The notes beneath the pieces were generated by a model. That model saw only the letters and a program-made list of their open reading frames with translations. It ran no database searches and had not been told where the DNA came from. This document shows positions 53,590-64,000 of a stretch of 64,000 nucleotides of DNA, one piece after another (the first letter of the stretch is position 1; each line of letters starts with the position of its first letter). Position numbers and translations under genes: made by a program. Source of the stretch: Reticulascus tulasneorum (Eukaryota; Ascomycota; Sordariomycetes; Glomerellales; Reticulascaceae); assembly GCA_001557505.1 (NCBI GenBank), contig LSAX01000005.1, positions 310,001 through 374,000 on the forward strand, written 5' to 3'.

Positions 53590-56334
53590 ATGAACACGAA
53601 TCGTCACGACTGCGAGATTAGTGATATCACAGCTGGCAGCGAGTTACAAGTCTCTCAGCAAACAAGTTCATCTGTCACGTTGGAGCTTGAAGATGAACCA
53701 AACACGAAACTTGCCGCTGGGACACAAAAGGGCGGGAATTCGCAACTTGCCCGATGGTGCCAGCTCCGGGAGAATGGAGAATATGACTGCGACCCGAGCA
53801 AATTCCCAAAGCTACCCTCGTGGTGTTTCAATCAATCCCGCATGGCTGATGTTCTGCAAGGAACAGTTATAAGCGGAGAAGTATGGCCACTACTATTTGA
53901 CTCAACATCGTCTGATCATGTTGATGTACTGTGGTTTCGATCATTACCATTCTACGATCAGCTACTGGCACAGCCGGACAAAGGGGTCGCTTGCTACCAA
54001 GCTCTTCTCGAGGGACAGAAGCGAATAGTATCACTTGGAGTCCGGGACCTGTTCCTGGCTTCTTGGCGTGGCCTTCTCGACGATCGTGAGAAGAGTGTCC
54101 TCAATGGCATGAGTCTAATTGTGCAAAACACAGCTGTTATGCAAACCCAGGGGATGAACATCTCATTCTACCCCTCAGCAACGTATAAGATGCTGAAGTT
54201 TGTGGAAGACCTAGACTCCATAGTCGACCAAGAATGGGCACCATTCTTTGCCCAAGTTATGACCGAGCCAACACTGTTTGCGGTTTTTGTTGACCCTACG
54301 GAACTTTCCTTCCACAACTTCGAGAATATCATTCCCCTTGATAGCTGGATTGAGACCAAGGCGGGACTTGGTGCAGATGGTGGAGATAAGACACTTTCTC
54401 TCTCGTTTAACGATCCACAGCAGGTGAAAGCCGGTTGTAAGGTGTGGAAATGCAAGTTGGGAGGCGAATCAAGTAAAGTCCTACAACAAATACCACACTT
54501 GGATCTATACAGTCCGCCGCTGAATAAAGCTACAAGGGGAGGGGATCGATTTGTATTTCATTCCAATCGATTGTCCACCGCACTTACGAAAGCAATCCGG
54601 GAGAGCAGCGTGTTGGACTTGATCAGCGGGGGCGAACCCGGCTTCGCACGCTCGTTCCGATTCGTCAACTACGTCTTCCGATGCAACAAGTTCGAGCCAA
54701 ATACTGGCAAGTTTTCTAGCCACAGAGACACACCATACTATGATTCAGCGCGGCGTCAGGTATCGAAATATACACTTCTGCTCTACCTGACTACCGGATC
54801 TGGAAAGCCTGCACTACGAATTGACGACGTGAGGATTGATCATATCGAAGAGATGACATGCATTCTCTTTGATCAAAGCCTCGAGCACGAAGGAGAACCA
54901 TTCGAGGACGCCGACAAGATATTCATCCGTACCGAGCTGGTCTTCAAGGATAAATCTCTTAAGCACGATAGCCGAATTGCTTCACTTTTCAGCGAAGCAT
55001 GTTACATGACTGGCCATGGTGTATTTGACGAGGAAATTGCTCGGCATGCCCATGAATGCTACGAGAAAGCCAACTCACTGCACTGGGCGATTGAAACTGT
55101 ACAAAACACTCCACTCTATTTGCATAAGAGTTTTCGGGGCATTCAATTCATAACCAACGGTTTCAACTACTGGTTTATAAGAAATGGTGCGATCGATCTG
55201 AAGGACTGCGGCATGATTTCCGTTCTGGACCACTTCAACTGCAAGATCAACAAACAACCCTTCCGCTCTCTTTGTCAGTCAAAGACAATACGTGAAAACT
55301 TTGCCGGTTTGAAAGATATCTGGGCGTTCTTTGACGTCAATGTAGCAGAGAGCACTACGAGGACTGCAAGGCTTCTCAGGTTGCAACAGGATGACGTGGA
55401 TTCTTTATTTAAGAAAGAGTCCGAAACTCCGTTTGTAAAACGACCCAGTCTATTTCCTGAAGATGAAGATGAAGATGAAGATGAAGAAGAGGATGGAGGA
55501 GACTCTGCAGGAGGATGTTGTCCACTCCATGCATGGAGAACATTCGATGCGTGGGAGGATGATGAGGTCCACAAAGCTTACGACGTGTGTTGTGCCTACA
55601 CTAAGAAGAAATTATTCGGCACGCCTTTGAATATGCTTAACCAGGATGTTGTCATCAACGATAACAGAATCAAGGCTTATGGCGACAAGCTACATTTTCT
55701 AGCCGATTCGAATAGCGAGCCACTTCCGCCTATCAATTTTGCTTCTTGTTGGATCACCCCCGAGCCTACCGATTTCATTGGCCTGGACGACGAAATCGAG
55801 GCCCCCGGGCTATTACTGCCTCCAATTCAGTTTCACGAGTTTGAACAAGGCTTTCATTTGATGCTTGACTTCTTCCGAAACGATTGGGTGGTTCACGTTG
55901 ACGAAGAGCGTACCATCCCGATACCAGTGATCACAAACGACCTGGATTTTGAGGAGGGTTTGCGCGGGCTCTCTTTTTTGGAGCGGGTAGGGTCCTTTGA
56001 CTTTGATTTCAATGATGGCCTGGAGATCTTTGACAGTGAAGTTGTGTTGGACACAGAGGAGGAGGAGGTGGTGGTGATTAGCGATGAGCACGAGCGGGAG
56101 CCAGCTTTTGAGCCGAATTTTATCGACGATGACGATTACAGCGAGGAGATCTTAGAGGAGAGTGACATCAGCACTGAAAGTACCAGAAGGGGTCAACGTT
56201 TCCTTGAGATTGAGGCCGAAGTCGATGACGATGGTTTGGACGACGAAGATGGCTCATGTAATGATGGCAATGCTACCGATGGAGATGTTACTGACGAAGA
56301 TGACATACATGTTGCTAAAAGACGAAGGATATGA
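53590..56334 (+). CDS. Large 2-oxoglutarate/Fe(II) oxygenase-like protein, acidic, likely nuclear
   Basis: A single exon of 914 residues from the ATG at 53590; an in-frame TTG upstream is not used. The segment from about residue 360 to 450 has the prolyl-4-hydroxylase-type motif: SHRDTPYYD gives His378 and Asp380, LEHEGEP gives His433, and Arg447 in FIRTELVF is placed to bind 2-oxoglutarate. This complete HxD...H...R set predicts an iron- and 2OG-dependent hydroxylase. The 360 residues before and 460 after have no domain I recognise. A long acidic run is encoded by a GATGAA-type repeat (about residue 625), and the last 130 residues are mostly Asp and Glu before a terminal KRRRI, a possible nuclear signal. 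Large proteins of this layout occur in other filamentous fungi as uncharacterised families. The substrate is unknown; protein hydroxylation or nucleic-acid oxidation are both possible. Confidence 0.8.
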   Translation: MNTNRHDCEISDITAGSELQVSQQTSSSVTLELEDEPNTKLAAGTQKGGNSQLARWCQLRENGEYDCDPSKFPKLPSWCFNQSRMADVLQGTVISGEVWPLLFDSTSSDHVDVLWFRSLPFYDQLLAQPDKGVACYQALLEGQKRIVSLGVRDLFLASWRGLLDDREKSVLNGMSLIVQNTAVMQTQGMNISFYPSATYKMLKFVEDLDSIVDQEWAPFFAQVMTEPTLFAVFVDPTELSFHNFENIIPLDSWIETKAGLGADGGDKTLSLSFNDPQQVKAGCKVWKCKLGGESSKVLQQIPHLDLYSPPLNKATRGGDRFVFHSNRLSTALTKAIRESSVLDLISGGEPGFARSFRFVNYVFRCNKFEPNTGKFSSHRDTPYYDSARRQVSKYTLLLYLTTGSGKPALRIDDVRIDHIEEMTCILFDQSLEHEGEPFEDADKIFIRTELVFKDKSLKHDSRIASLFSEACYMTGHGVFDEEIARHAHECYEKANSLHWAIETVQNTPLYLHKSFRGIQFITNGFNYWFIRNGAIDLKDCGMISVLDHFNCKINKQPFRSLCQSKTIRENFAGLKDIWAFFDVNVAESTTRTARLLRLQQDDVDSLFKKESETPFVKRPSLFPEDEDEDEDEEEDGGDSAGGCCPLHAWRTFDAWEDDEVHKAYDVCCAYTKKKLFGTPLNMLNQDVVINDNRIKAYGDKLHFLADSNSEPLPPINFASCWITPEPTDFIGLDDEIEAPGLLLPPIQFHEFEQGFHLMLDFFRNDWVVHVDEERTIPIPVITNDLDFEEGLRGLSFLERVGSFDFDFNDGLEIFDSEVVLDTEEEEVVVISDEHEREPAFEPNFIDDDDYSEEILEESDISTESTRRGQRFLEIEAEVDDDGLDDEDGSCNDGNATDGDVTDEDDIHVAKRRRI
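55461..55500 (+). repeat. In-frame GATGAA-type repeat coding for Asp-Glu
   Basis: Tandem GATGAA units within the 2OG oxygenase-like gene, coding an alternating Asp-Glu run; length changes by 6 bases would keep the frame. Confidence 0.9.
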
Positions 56335-57468
56335 TTTAATGCGAGAACTTTGCATTCCGACGTAATGTCAGGGCCAGCGCCCACAGGAGTCGTAGTATAG
56401 AGTGAAGGGGCACGCGGCTAGGTCACTGTAGGCCTCTTGCTAGGTAGGTGTATGTAGATGACGGTTTTTATCTCTGAACCCCTTAGGTCTACCTCGGGGC
56501 CCTCCTGCTCTATATAGCTTTGACCTGCGTGGTTCCTCTAGGTGGTAGGTAACAGGGGTCCCCCTGGTCCATTACTTCACCTCTTCTCCTAGGGTCCCGA
56601 CTACTCGTGACACGTAAGTCGCCATAGGATAACTTCTCTAGGATGCCGGATTTAGCAAATCAGATTAAATAACAAGACCATGGCTGCCGGATATTTGATA
56701 GTAGAGTTATCTGGAAGTTGTTATTATGTTATAGGTAGATGATACTGATATCCTTGTGAAGACCGCCTTCAACAAATACGGATCACAATTTTGTTCGTCC
56801 CTACTGCACGAGCAGGCCAAAAAGGTTGGTTCACCATCGCGCAAAGATCCAGGGCGTAATTAGATGGCGGATTGCTTCATTCTCCGTCTGATAACTCGGC
56901 TGTAGAATACGTCTCAGCACTGTCTTCCTCCTCGCAACATCTGGTGTTGATTTTAGAACATTAATACTAGCAGGAGCTAGGCGCGCAATACTTGAGCGCC
57001 ACTCGCCTTTCTTAAGGATCCAATGCAACTCCAGAGGCCAATTCGGGTATGCCAAGAACGAGCGAGCGAGAGCACGGCCTAGTTGTCGCGTCTTTACGAG
57101 GGATGCATGACCGGGGGTAATAAGTCCAAGAATCTCGCTGAGGTGCAGTTAAGAATTCCAAGAGGCCTTGATCTGCCTGCATGACTGCTCTGAACGGTCA
57201 ATATTCTACAGGTCAGAAAGGCTGCCTGGAACATTACCCCCCTGTTTGCGTCGACCAACCGCTGCACATGAAACCAGAAGGATTGTGTCCCTGTGGCTCA
57301 ATGAATGGTTGCAAGTATGAAACCTGAAAGGCTTGTTTTGGCATATCAAAACCGACATTCTCTTTAAAAGCTTCTTCGCCATGGTGAGCTTCTTACGTCG
57401 AGTCTCTGGTGGTTCGAGATCCATTGCTGCTATGCTACATTGCAGTACCTGGGTCACGCTTTGCGAGA
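56335..57468. other. Intergenic, no gene supported
   Basis: 3' flank of the oxygenase gene and promoter of the membrane-protein gene. Only short unsupported ORFs are present. Confidence 0.55.
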
Positions 57469-59714
57469 ATGAAAGATTACTCAGTACTTGGCTCCCTCGC
57501 ATCCCCCCGGGTTGATGGAGGGCTTGCCAGGGACAATGCCAAACTGGACAATAGCCAATTCGGCACTCAAACCACTGATGCCGTCCCCAGGAACAGGCGG
57601 CTGCAGTTGCGTGATTCGATTGGACTCGCGCGGATCTACATTCTTGCGCTTGGCCTAGCGGCCATCCTCGTGGCAATAACACTACTCGCCTTGTTGTGGG
57701 CAGGGGCCGCCGTCGCAATTAGCCAAGGTGATCCCGGCCAAGTCTGGCGTTCTGTCGTGGCTCGGGGGTGGGCTCCAATCATCGTCACATTATGCGCCGC
57801 CGCGATACGGACCGCCACCTCTCTCCAGGCCGGGGTCGCCATGTCCATGATTGCGTCGGTCCTCTTGGAAAAACATCATGTCAAACTTGGAGATAGCGTC
57901 TTTCTCTCCATCATCCGGGCCGTGAGCATCCAGCCTGTCAGCCTGCTCTTCACTGGCGGCCGCGGTATCCTCAAGTCGGCAGGTCTTCTCGGCCTTGCCT
58001 TGATCACTATTGCAAGCCTCATCGCAACTGCCCTGACCTTTACGTCTTCGATCCTCCTAAGCGACTTTGGAAACATCAGCATCTTGGGGGACTTCAATAC
58101 CACTCCGGTCCGCTTTGCGAATGATAGTATGGCCACCCAGTTTGACGTCTGGAGATCGCCTCCCGGACAATTTGCAAGGTTCGCTGAATACACGGATGGA
58201 AGTCGTGCAAGTGGCCAGAATATCGACGACACTGGTCTTACTTTGCGGGCTCCTCTACCTATGGCAGCCAGAAATGATAGAGAAACCCTTCGGGAGTATC
58301 GGGGACCAGCCACTGTATTTGACAATCGCGTCGTCTGTGTTGCTCCACGGATGACGCTATCAAGCTTGCGACTAACTATGGAATCGACTGGCTTGGTCTC
58401 CGGGGTCTCTGTCGAAGGTTACGCAATATTCGACACCAACCTTCCCCGGCCCCTTCGTAGCAGTGAGCCTCAACTGCCGTATCCTTTTACTTGCAGACTT
58501 CCACTCACCGATAGAACACGCTACATGTTATGGAACATCACAGTATGCGTTGTCGGACTGCCTCCCACATGGCGTGGCCGTTACAGTCCTCTTGTCATCA
58601 CGCCTTTCATCCCCGGGCGTAACGTGACGATTGCTCCCTCCGAGCCGCCAATCTTCTTTATCTTCAACGTCACCGCGCCGCTCCGAGGAAATAAGCGCAG
58701 TTGGAGTGATTTTGCAGCTGAGTTATTCGGGGAAGATGTTGCTTCGGTGAAGCCATGGCCGATCCCGCAAGACAATCTTGTCGTGTCTACGAAGGGGTTC
58801 TGGGAAGAAGCAAAGGTTGAAGACATCGACCTTTAAACGGCACAATCTTCTCCACAACGGCGTGCGTTACCAACACCATTGGTCAAGCTTACAACGTCAC
58901 TCTCACGAGTCAGTTAGACGGGGCCGAGCCAACCGCCAGGTGGTCCGACGCACTCCTTTCTGAAGAGCAGGATTCGATCCTGGAATTCTCGTATGACACC
59001 ACCTCCATCCGGCATCAGCTCAATGCGACTGGAAACTCCACCATTAACCGGCGCGAGCGCGGTGTCATGAACTTGGACTATGACGCCACGGACTGGGGTA
59101 AGCCTCTCCCTGGCACGTATCTCCGTGTTCTTAATGAGGAGCAACTGTTTCCGGAATTCAACATTCTCCCAGCTTGCCCCACGAATTGCCAGACCAGCCC
59201 GACAGCCGTAATGGCTATCGCCCCCTATCCTGGTTTAGGGCATCCGCTACGCGTGTCGCTTTTTCTCGACGCGCTCCATGCGACAGGCAGCCCGGCGCTT
59301 GCGCTGCAGAGCTGGCTAACCACAATGATCCGGGATCGTTACTACGACTCCTTGGGGCGGTTCTCGGTTGAGGAGGAAGTGCGCTACGCCGCATCAGTCC
59401 AAGTGTTCGCACCGCGGCAGTGGCAGGGCTTTGTCGGCGTGATCATAGTGTTGGCTAGCCATGTGCTAATCATTTTGTGGGTGACGACATGGTATCTACG
59501 GGCGACGAGGTACACGATGCTGGGCAACAGCTGGCAGGCTGTGTCGCAGGTGGTTTCGGACGCAACGCTGGCGGTGCTCTGGCGGGCGAGCGACTTGAAG
59601 GATACCCAGGTAGCGACCATCATAAAGGAGGAAATAGCACCAGGGGAGAAATACGGCATTGCGAGGTTGAGGAAGACGGGCCGGAGAGAATTGGTAGCTA
59701 GACCTTATGATTAA
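57469..59714 (+). pseudogene. Fungal multi-span membrane protein broken by one frameshift
   Basis: From the ATG at 57469 an open frame of 455 codons ends at TAA (58834-58836), directly followed in another frame by an open frame without stops from 58839 to 59714 (291 codons). The second part starts NGTIFSTTACVTN, continuing the extracellular domain. One extra T in the TTTAAAC run would join them into about 748 residues. Two or more membrane segments lie near residues 50-120 and another at 190-220; a large, glycosylation-rich outer domain follows, with a last membrane segment near the end (GFVGVIIVLASHVLIILW) and a cytoplasmic tail. Similar proteins with a large outer domain are widespread in filamentous ascomycetes and are uncharacterised. 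Either a single-base deletion inactivates the gene or the base count is wrong in the assembly. Confidence 0.7.
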
Positions 59715-60530
59715 TATCCTCGAATAGATCAAAAGAAAATGCAACTGGTCGCATGGCATACGCGCATTGTGCATATAACGCCACGTGGACCCCTATCATA
59801 TCGCTCTCATTTGACCGCGGACATCATTGCAGTCCTTTGTCGGTGACAATAATGAGAGAGATCAGCAAATCGCGAGAACAGCGATCAAGTCGGCCATGCC
59901 TCGACGACAGCCAGGTTCATGACCCTCCCAATTGCTCCGCGATGGATTTCACGATACTACGGTTTAGTCGGTGGTCTTTTGATGAGTCACAACTTTGGGC
60001 AGAGAATTCTCAGGAGAAGCCAGGCCGTAGCAGGCCTGAAGCTAAAACGCCGCGACGTACTAGGTGACCGAACTCTGGGTTGATGATCAGATTGGGGTGA
60101 CCCAACATGTAATATGACATATGTTCTCAATTCCGAATCTAGGCAAGAAAGACATTGTGATGATGTATGCACCGTCTGTTCTCCACACGGGAGCGGAGTG
60201 GTGTGCATGTTCGTTTTGTCGGTGGGACGGGACGGGGACGGATATCCATTCCAGCTATTATGTCGCGCTAAGTTCCCCACAAGAAGCCAAGAAGCTAAGA
60301 GGCTTCGCTTATCGGGATTCAGTTCCAGGGATGAAGATATCCGCCTGGCTCATATCCAATACCATGGAATATGTAACCAGGACCTTTCAGCGGTGTCTGT
60401 CATGACTTATTAAGAGCCTTTCTACCTAATTGCTCACCTTGATTTTGAGCTGCGGGTAGCTTCTCAGTGCTTCTGGTCAAGATTCATATATTGCACAGTA
60501 CTGGATATTGCTGCTGCATATGGTCGCACG
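59715..60530. other. Intergenic with one 94-codon ORF
   Basis: An ATG-started 94-codon frame (60121-60405, starting MFSIPNLGKKDIVMMY) lies just upstream of the P450 gene. It has no domain or signal and is not called as a gene. Otherwise this is 3' flank and P450 promoter. Confidence 0.45.
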
Positions 60531-62505
60531 ATGACGATTCTAAAACCCAGCACATCCGATTTGGGCCTCTCTGCCTCCGTCGCAATCTTGGTCTTCGGAG
60601 CCGTGGGTAGTCCGGTGTAATCGGAACATGGATTCATCTAACCTTGCATAGGGATTGATATGGCTGCTCAGTAGAGTGATCTACAACCTCTGGTTCCACC
60701 CTCTGGCCCGATTCCCTGGACCACTGCTGGCAAGAGTGACGCCTGTGAGTAGTTCCCGAGAAGACAGCCCATAAAGTCAAGCCTTTGGTTGACCACCAAC
60801 CTATGTTCGTGCAGATCCCATTCATCTATCATCTCTTACGGGGCCGCATCCCATTCTACATCAAGCAAGCGCACGACAAGTACGGGCCGATTGTCAGAAT
60901 CTCGCCTACTGAGCTCTCCTTCGACAACGATGCAGCCTGGAAAGACATCTACGGGAGCCGGTCGGGCCATAAGAACTTTCACAAAGACCCCATACACGTC
61001 GGTAGCATACAGTCCGTTCCGGGTGTATCGACGATTACCATGGCCAACGACGCAGATCACGCACGACAACGGAGAGCGCTTTCGCATGCCTTCTCGACCA
61101 AGGCTCTACTGGAGCAGGAGTACATTGTCAAGTCCTATATCGACGTCTTTTCGGATAAGATGCGTCAGTTTGCCAAAGCTGGGACGCCTGTCAACGTTGT
61201 TGATTGGTTTGCCTACACGACGTTTGATATAATCGGAGACATGGCATTGGGCGAGCCCTTTGGCTGTCTCACAAACGGTAAGTCCAGATTGACCTTGACA
61301 TGTAGAATGCCCTCCGTGGCGCTTAATCGCGTGTCGCAGATGATTTCCGATTCTGGGTTCCACTCATTAGTGAATCCATCAAAGCCGGAGCATTCGAGCA
61401 AGCTACTAGAAGGATCGCGGAGTCAAACGGAACCGTGCAACAGCTTTTGCTCAACCTCATCCCTGGCCGGATTCGGACAACGCGAAGACAACATCTCGAG
61501 TACAGCAAAGAGAAAATCTTGAAGTGAGCCAGCTTCCATCCCTGGAACCAGTTTCGCGTGGACGTGGAGGTGCAAGAATTCCCATCATACTGACTCGTAG
61601 TTGCTATTTAGGCGCATGGCCCAGTCTCAGTCCGATCACAAGGACTTCCTATATTACCTCATGAAGCAGCAGGAGAATGGGTCCATCAACCTCGACGAAG
61701 TCATTGTCAACGGTGCACTTTTCATGTGAGACTGATACATGCTCTGAGCTCACAATGGTTCTGGCGCAACTAACGTGCCGTGAAGAATTGCCGGAACCGA
61801 GACAACCGCAGGTTTCCTCGCGGGCCTATTCAACCAACTCCTACGTCATCCCAGAGTGCTGAAGAGGCTGGTGGAAGAGATCCGTTCAAATTTCGACTCG
61901 GACGAGGATCTCAACTTCGAAGCCCTCGTCAAGCTGCCGTATCTGACGGCGGTAATTGAAGAAGGGCTCAGGATCTTTCCAAGTGCACCGATTGGGTTTG
62001 TGAGGAAAGTGCCTCAGGGCGGCGATACGGTTGACGGAGAGTTCATCCCGGAGGGCGTAAGTGGTTGAGCTGCCTTCATCTCCATCACAATTGCTAATTA
62101 TTCCTCGTCAGACTACCGTCTCGGTGTGCATGTGGGCAGCGACACATAGTGAACGTAACTTCAAAGACCCCTACAAGTTCCTCCCCGAGAGATGGCTAGA
62201 CAAGGAGAACAGCACGGATAAGTTCTCCGCGTCCAATCCATTCTCATTGGGGCCACGAGGTTGCATTGGGCGAAAGTACGTGCACTCCACATTCCTTGCT
62301 GCGGAATTGATATGCTGACTCGAGCAGCCTTTCGTACATGGAAATGCGCCTGATCATCGGTAAGCTGCTATGGCACAACGACATCTCGCTTCACGGAGAC
62401 CACGAGGCGTGGAACCCGGATCGGGACTATCCTGGCCTTAGCGTGTACACCAACTGGATGAAGCCTGGATTGTGGGTGGATTTGACGCCTCGCAAAGACC
62501 GGTAG
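60531..62505 (+). CDS. Cytochrome P450, isotrichodermin C-15 hydroxylase-like
   Basis: Eight exons: 60531-60602, 60652-60744, 60815-61277, 61340-61523, 61612-61725, 61786-62056, 62112-62275 and 62328-62505; 512 residues. All phases agree. The N-terminal anchor ([17 protein letters not shown]) is followed by [14 protein letters not shown], the usual fungal start. Further motifs are the WxxxR-type region [13 protein letters not shown], the I-helix AGTETT (exon 6), ExxR in EEGLR, PERW, and the haem loop [12 protein letters not shown] with Cys450, split by the last intron. The sequence fits the large fungal group annotated by similarity to trichothecene isotrichodermin C-15 hydroxylase (CYP65-like). 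No trichothecene or other synthase gene is present here, so the natural substrate is open. It is an ER membrane protein needing a separate reductase. Confidence 0.93.
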
Positions 62506-63121
62506 ATCAGGGAATTGGTATGGCCGGGTTCTAGCAGCTCCATAGAGAATTGACGGATGAGGTCACGGTTCTCGAGGTTTCGAAGCCACCGGCGCAGGCG
62601 AAAGTGACGCATTTGCAGTCCATAGCAGCATTGCAGAACTTATCGGTCGAGTCAGTGACCAACATTTTTGAGTACTAGGACCTGGCAGATAAGTAGCGAA
62701 CAGATGCCATGAGAGAAAAGCTTTCAGCAGTCGTTTGATGGAGTCGTGTCGTGGTCCATCTTGGTGGCGGATGGAGCCTTTTACTTACGAATTTATTGTG
62801 GCGCTTTAGCGGTGCCAAAAATAGCACAATAGCCACCACGAAATTCACGTGGCAGCGTGGCAGTGCATCTCGGCACTTCGTAATCTGCACTAAATCGATG
62901 TTTCAAAGCCGACGCTCAATAAGGGGTCCAGTCTGCTCCACCGCCGCGCGTTGTCAGCTCAGCTCAGCTCAGCTGAGCTCAAACTCAGGAGATCTTGCCA
63001 TCTCATCTTTTAAGGGGATATCAAAGGCCTCCTAATTCCATCCTTCATAGTCGCCCTCTCATCCTTTCAGCCGCGACGTGTGTCCCAGAACCCAGTATCT
63101 AGATACACACATACACAAACC
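62506..63121. other. Intergenic, promoter of the M50B-like gene
   Basis: Contains tandem AGCTC units and a perfect 14-base palindrome (62966-62979), listed separately. No ORF is supported. Confidence 0.6.
62956..62980. promoter_or_regulatory. AGCTC tandem array with 14-base palindrome
   Basis: Direct AGCTC copies run into the perfect palindrome AGCTCAGCTGAGCT, which contains an E-box CAGCTG. It lies about 145 bases upstream of the ATG of the M50B-like gene. A role as a factor-binding site is inference. Confidence 0.35.
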
Positions 63122-64000
63122 ATGGCGCCAATCCACACAATCACCGCCCGTGAAAGCTTGGCGCACGCAACCTCGGTCGCCAGGCAGACAATTCGGCGCG
63201 CTGCCATCGCCATCGGCCCAGAAGTCGTCCGCGCAGCCAGCTACCATGGGCTGTCACGCCGCGCCCTCACCGTGAATCACACGCAGAGCGTCACTCTGGG
63301 TATCATCGCGGTGTATGTAGTCGTGATTGCGATTCTTTGGAACGTGCCGTACGTTCGCATGGTGCTTTGGCCATTCAAGGTGAGCCATCCTCAGGCCGGC
63401 GCTTGCTGCCCCCAACCCCCGCTAAACCCTGCGCACCATTTACTAACCGTTAATAAGATGCTGGTCATTGCCTTTCATGAGTTTGGGCATGCTATCACCG
63501 CCTGTTGTACCGGCGGGCGCGTCCTGTCCATCTCTCTTGATCCCAATGAAGGCGGTGTCACCCACATGAAGGGTGGCAAATCGTACGTGGTGCTCCCTCC
63601 CCTCCATCGACATAGACGCTGACCCGTGATCTCTCCAGGGCAATCACATTGCCAGCAGGATACCTGGGCTCTTCTCTGATTGGCGCCTTGCTCGTCTTCT
63701 GCGGCTTCAACATCGTCGCTAGCAAGATTGCAAGCATGGTGTTGGGAGTCTGCTTTCTGCTGACTCTGTGGTGGGGCAAGAAGGACTGGCTGACGATTCT
63801 CACCATCGCCCTCGCTGTCGGCCTGCTGGTTGCGTGCTGGTTCATTGCACATGCTGAAGCCCTGCGATATGTGGTCCTCTTCATCGGCGTCATGTCCTCC
63901 CTCTACAGTGTCTGGGATATCGTAAGTTTGGTCTTTATCTACCCCCTCTTGGGTCACATCTGACCAGTGTTGCGAATAGTGCGATGATCTCATCCTTCGC
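63122..64000 (+). CDS. M50B-like membrane peptidase, 3' end outside window
   Basis: Exons 63122-63379, 63458-63582, 63639-63921 and 63980 to beyond 64000. Donors are GTGAGC, GTACGT and GTAAGT; acceptors ATAAG, TCCAG and AATAG. The first 86 residues include a basic, alanine-rich N-terminus and one membrane segment (SVTLGIIAVYVVVIAILW). Exon 2 carries the zinc motif HEFGH (His93, Glu94, His97) with the following SLDPNEGGVTHM typical of M50B-like proteins. Exon 3 holds LPAGYLGSSLIGALLVF and further membrane segments (at least four seen). Members are integral-membrane metalloproteases related to site-2 proteases, conserved in fungi and plants; substrates are largely unknown. The window ends within exon 4 after CDDLIL. 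Confidence 0.9.

Noticed and set aside
57206..57718. A 170-codon minus-strand ORF
   Set aside because: It overlaps the start of the membrane-protein gene on the opposite strand and has no domain.
34346..62505. A complete secondary-metabolite gene cluster
   Set aside because: Two P450s and a methyltransferase are present but no polyketide, peptide or terpene synthase, transporter or cluster regulator was found.
1..64000. CRISPR arrays, prophage, insertion sequences, riboswitches
   Set aside because: None was seen; the window is a eukaryotic fungal nuclear sequence and only simple repeats occur.

Overview
The window is nuclear DNA from a filamentous ascomycete (Pezizomycotina, most likely a Sordariomycete-type genome). 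The evidence is many short GT-AG introns of about 45-140 bases, several in the first codons of genes, together with typical filamentous-ascomycete families: a HET-domain protein, a Clr5-TPR protein, a GH7 cellulase, fungal P450s, an M50B-like membrane protease and a Kelch/BTB Ral2-like protein. No bacterial, viral or organellar segment is seen. Most gene models are spliced here by eye. Reading frame, splice consensus and family conservation agree for nearly all of them.

Left part (1-31 kb) is mainly conserved housekeeping genes with wide intergenic spaces: a Kelch/BTB protein (702-3851, -), a 1-Cys peroxiredoxin (7746-8642, -), a FATP/FAT1-like acyl-CoA ligase (10940-12989, -), the GPI-transamidase subunit PIG-S/Gpi17 (14079-15815, +), an alpha/beta hydrolase (16118-17484, +) and a patatin-type triacylglycerol lipase (19806-22378, +). 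After these come a candidate small secreted cysteine-rich protein built from three exons (24067-24605, +), a small N-myristoylation-type protein (25329-25691, -), 5 kb of repeat-rich gene-free DNA, and a secreted DUF4360 protein with a GC-AG intron (30682-31317, -).

Middle part (31-45 kb) is an accessory stretch of secreted and metabolic genes: decayed or uncertain ORFs (31.4-33.1 kb), a CYP7/8-like P450, a secreted astacin metalloprotease with three DUF4215 repeats, a four-span membrane protein, a GH7 endoglucanase, a tocopherol-methyltransferase-like enzyme and a frameshifted VOC (glyoxalase-fold) gene. No polyketide or peptide synthase is present, so this is not a classical biosynthetic cluster.

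Right part (45-64 kb) holds a convergent pair of a HET-domain gene and a Clr5-TPR gene, an AT-rich gene-poor stretch with tRNA-Leu(UAA), a large acidic 2-oxoglutarate/Fe(II) oxygenase-like protein with a basic C-terminus, a multi-span membrane protein gene broken by one frameshift, an eight-exon P450 and the 5' part of an M50B-like peptidase gene cut by the window end.

The points most worth checking are: the lipase gene, whose frame continues for 44 coding-like codons past an in-frame TGA; the VOC and membrane-protein genes, whose frameshifts all look like single-base run-length changes (real decay or assembly error); the cysteine-rich secreted protein; the 2OG oxygenase-like protein; and the astacin-DUF4215 architecture.
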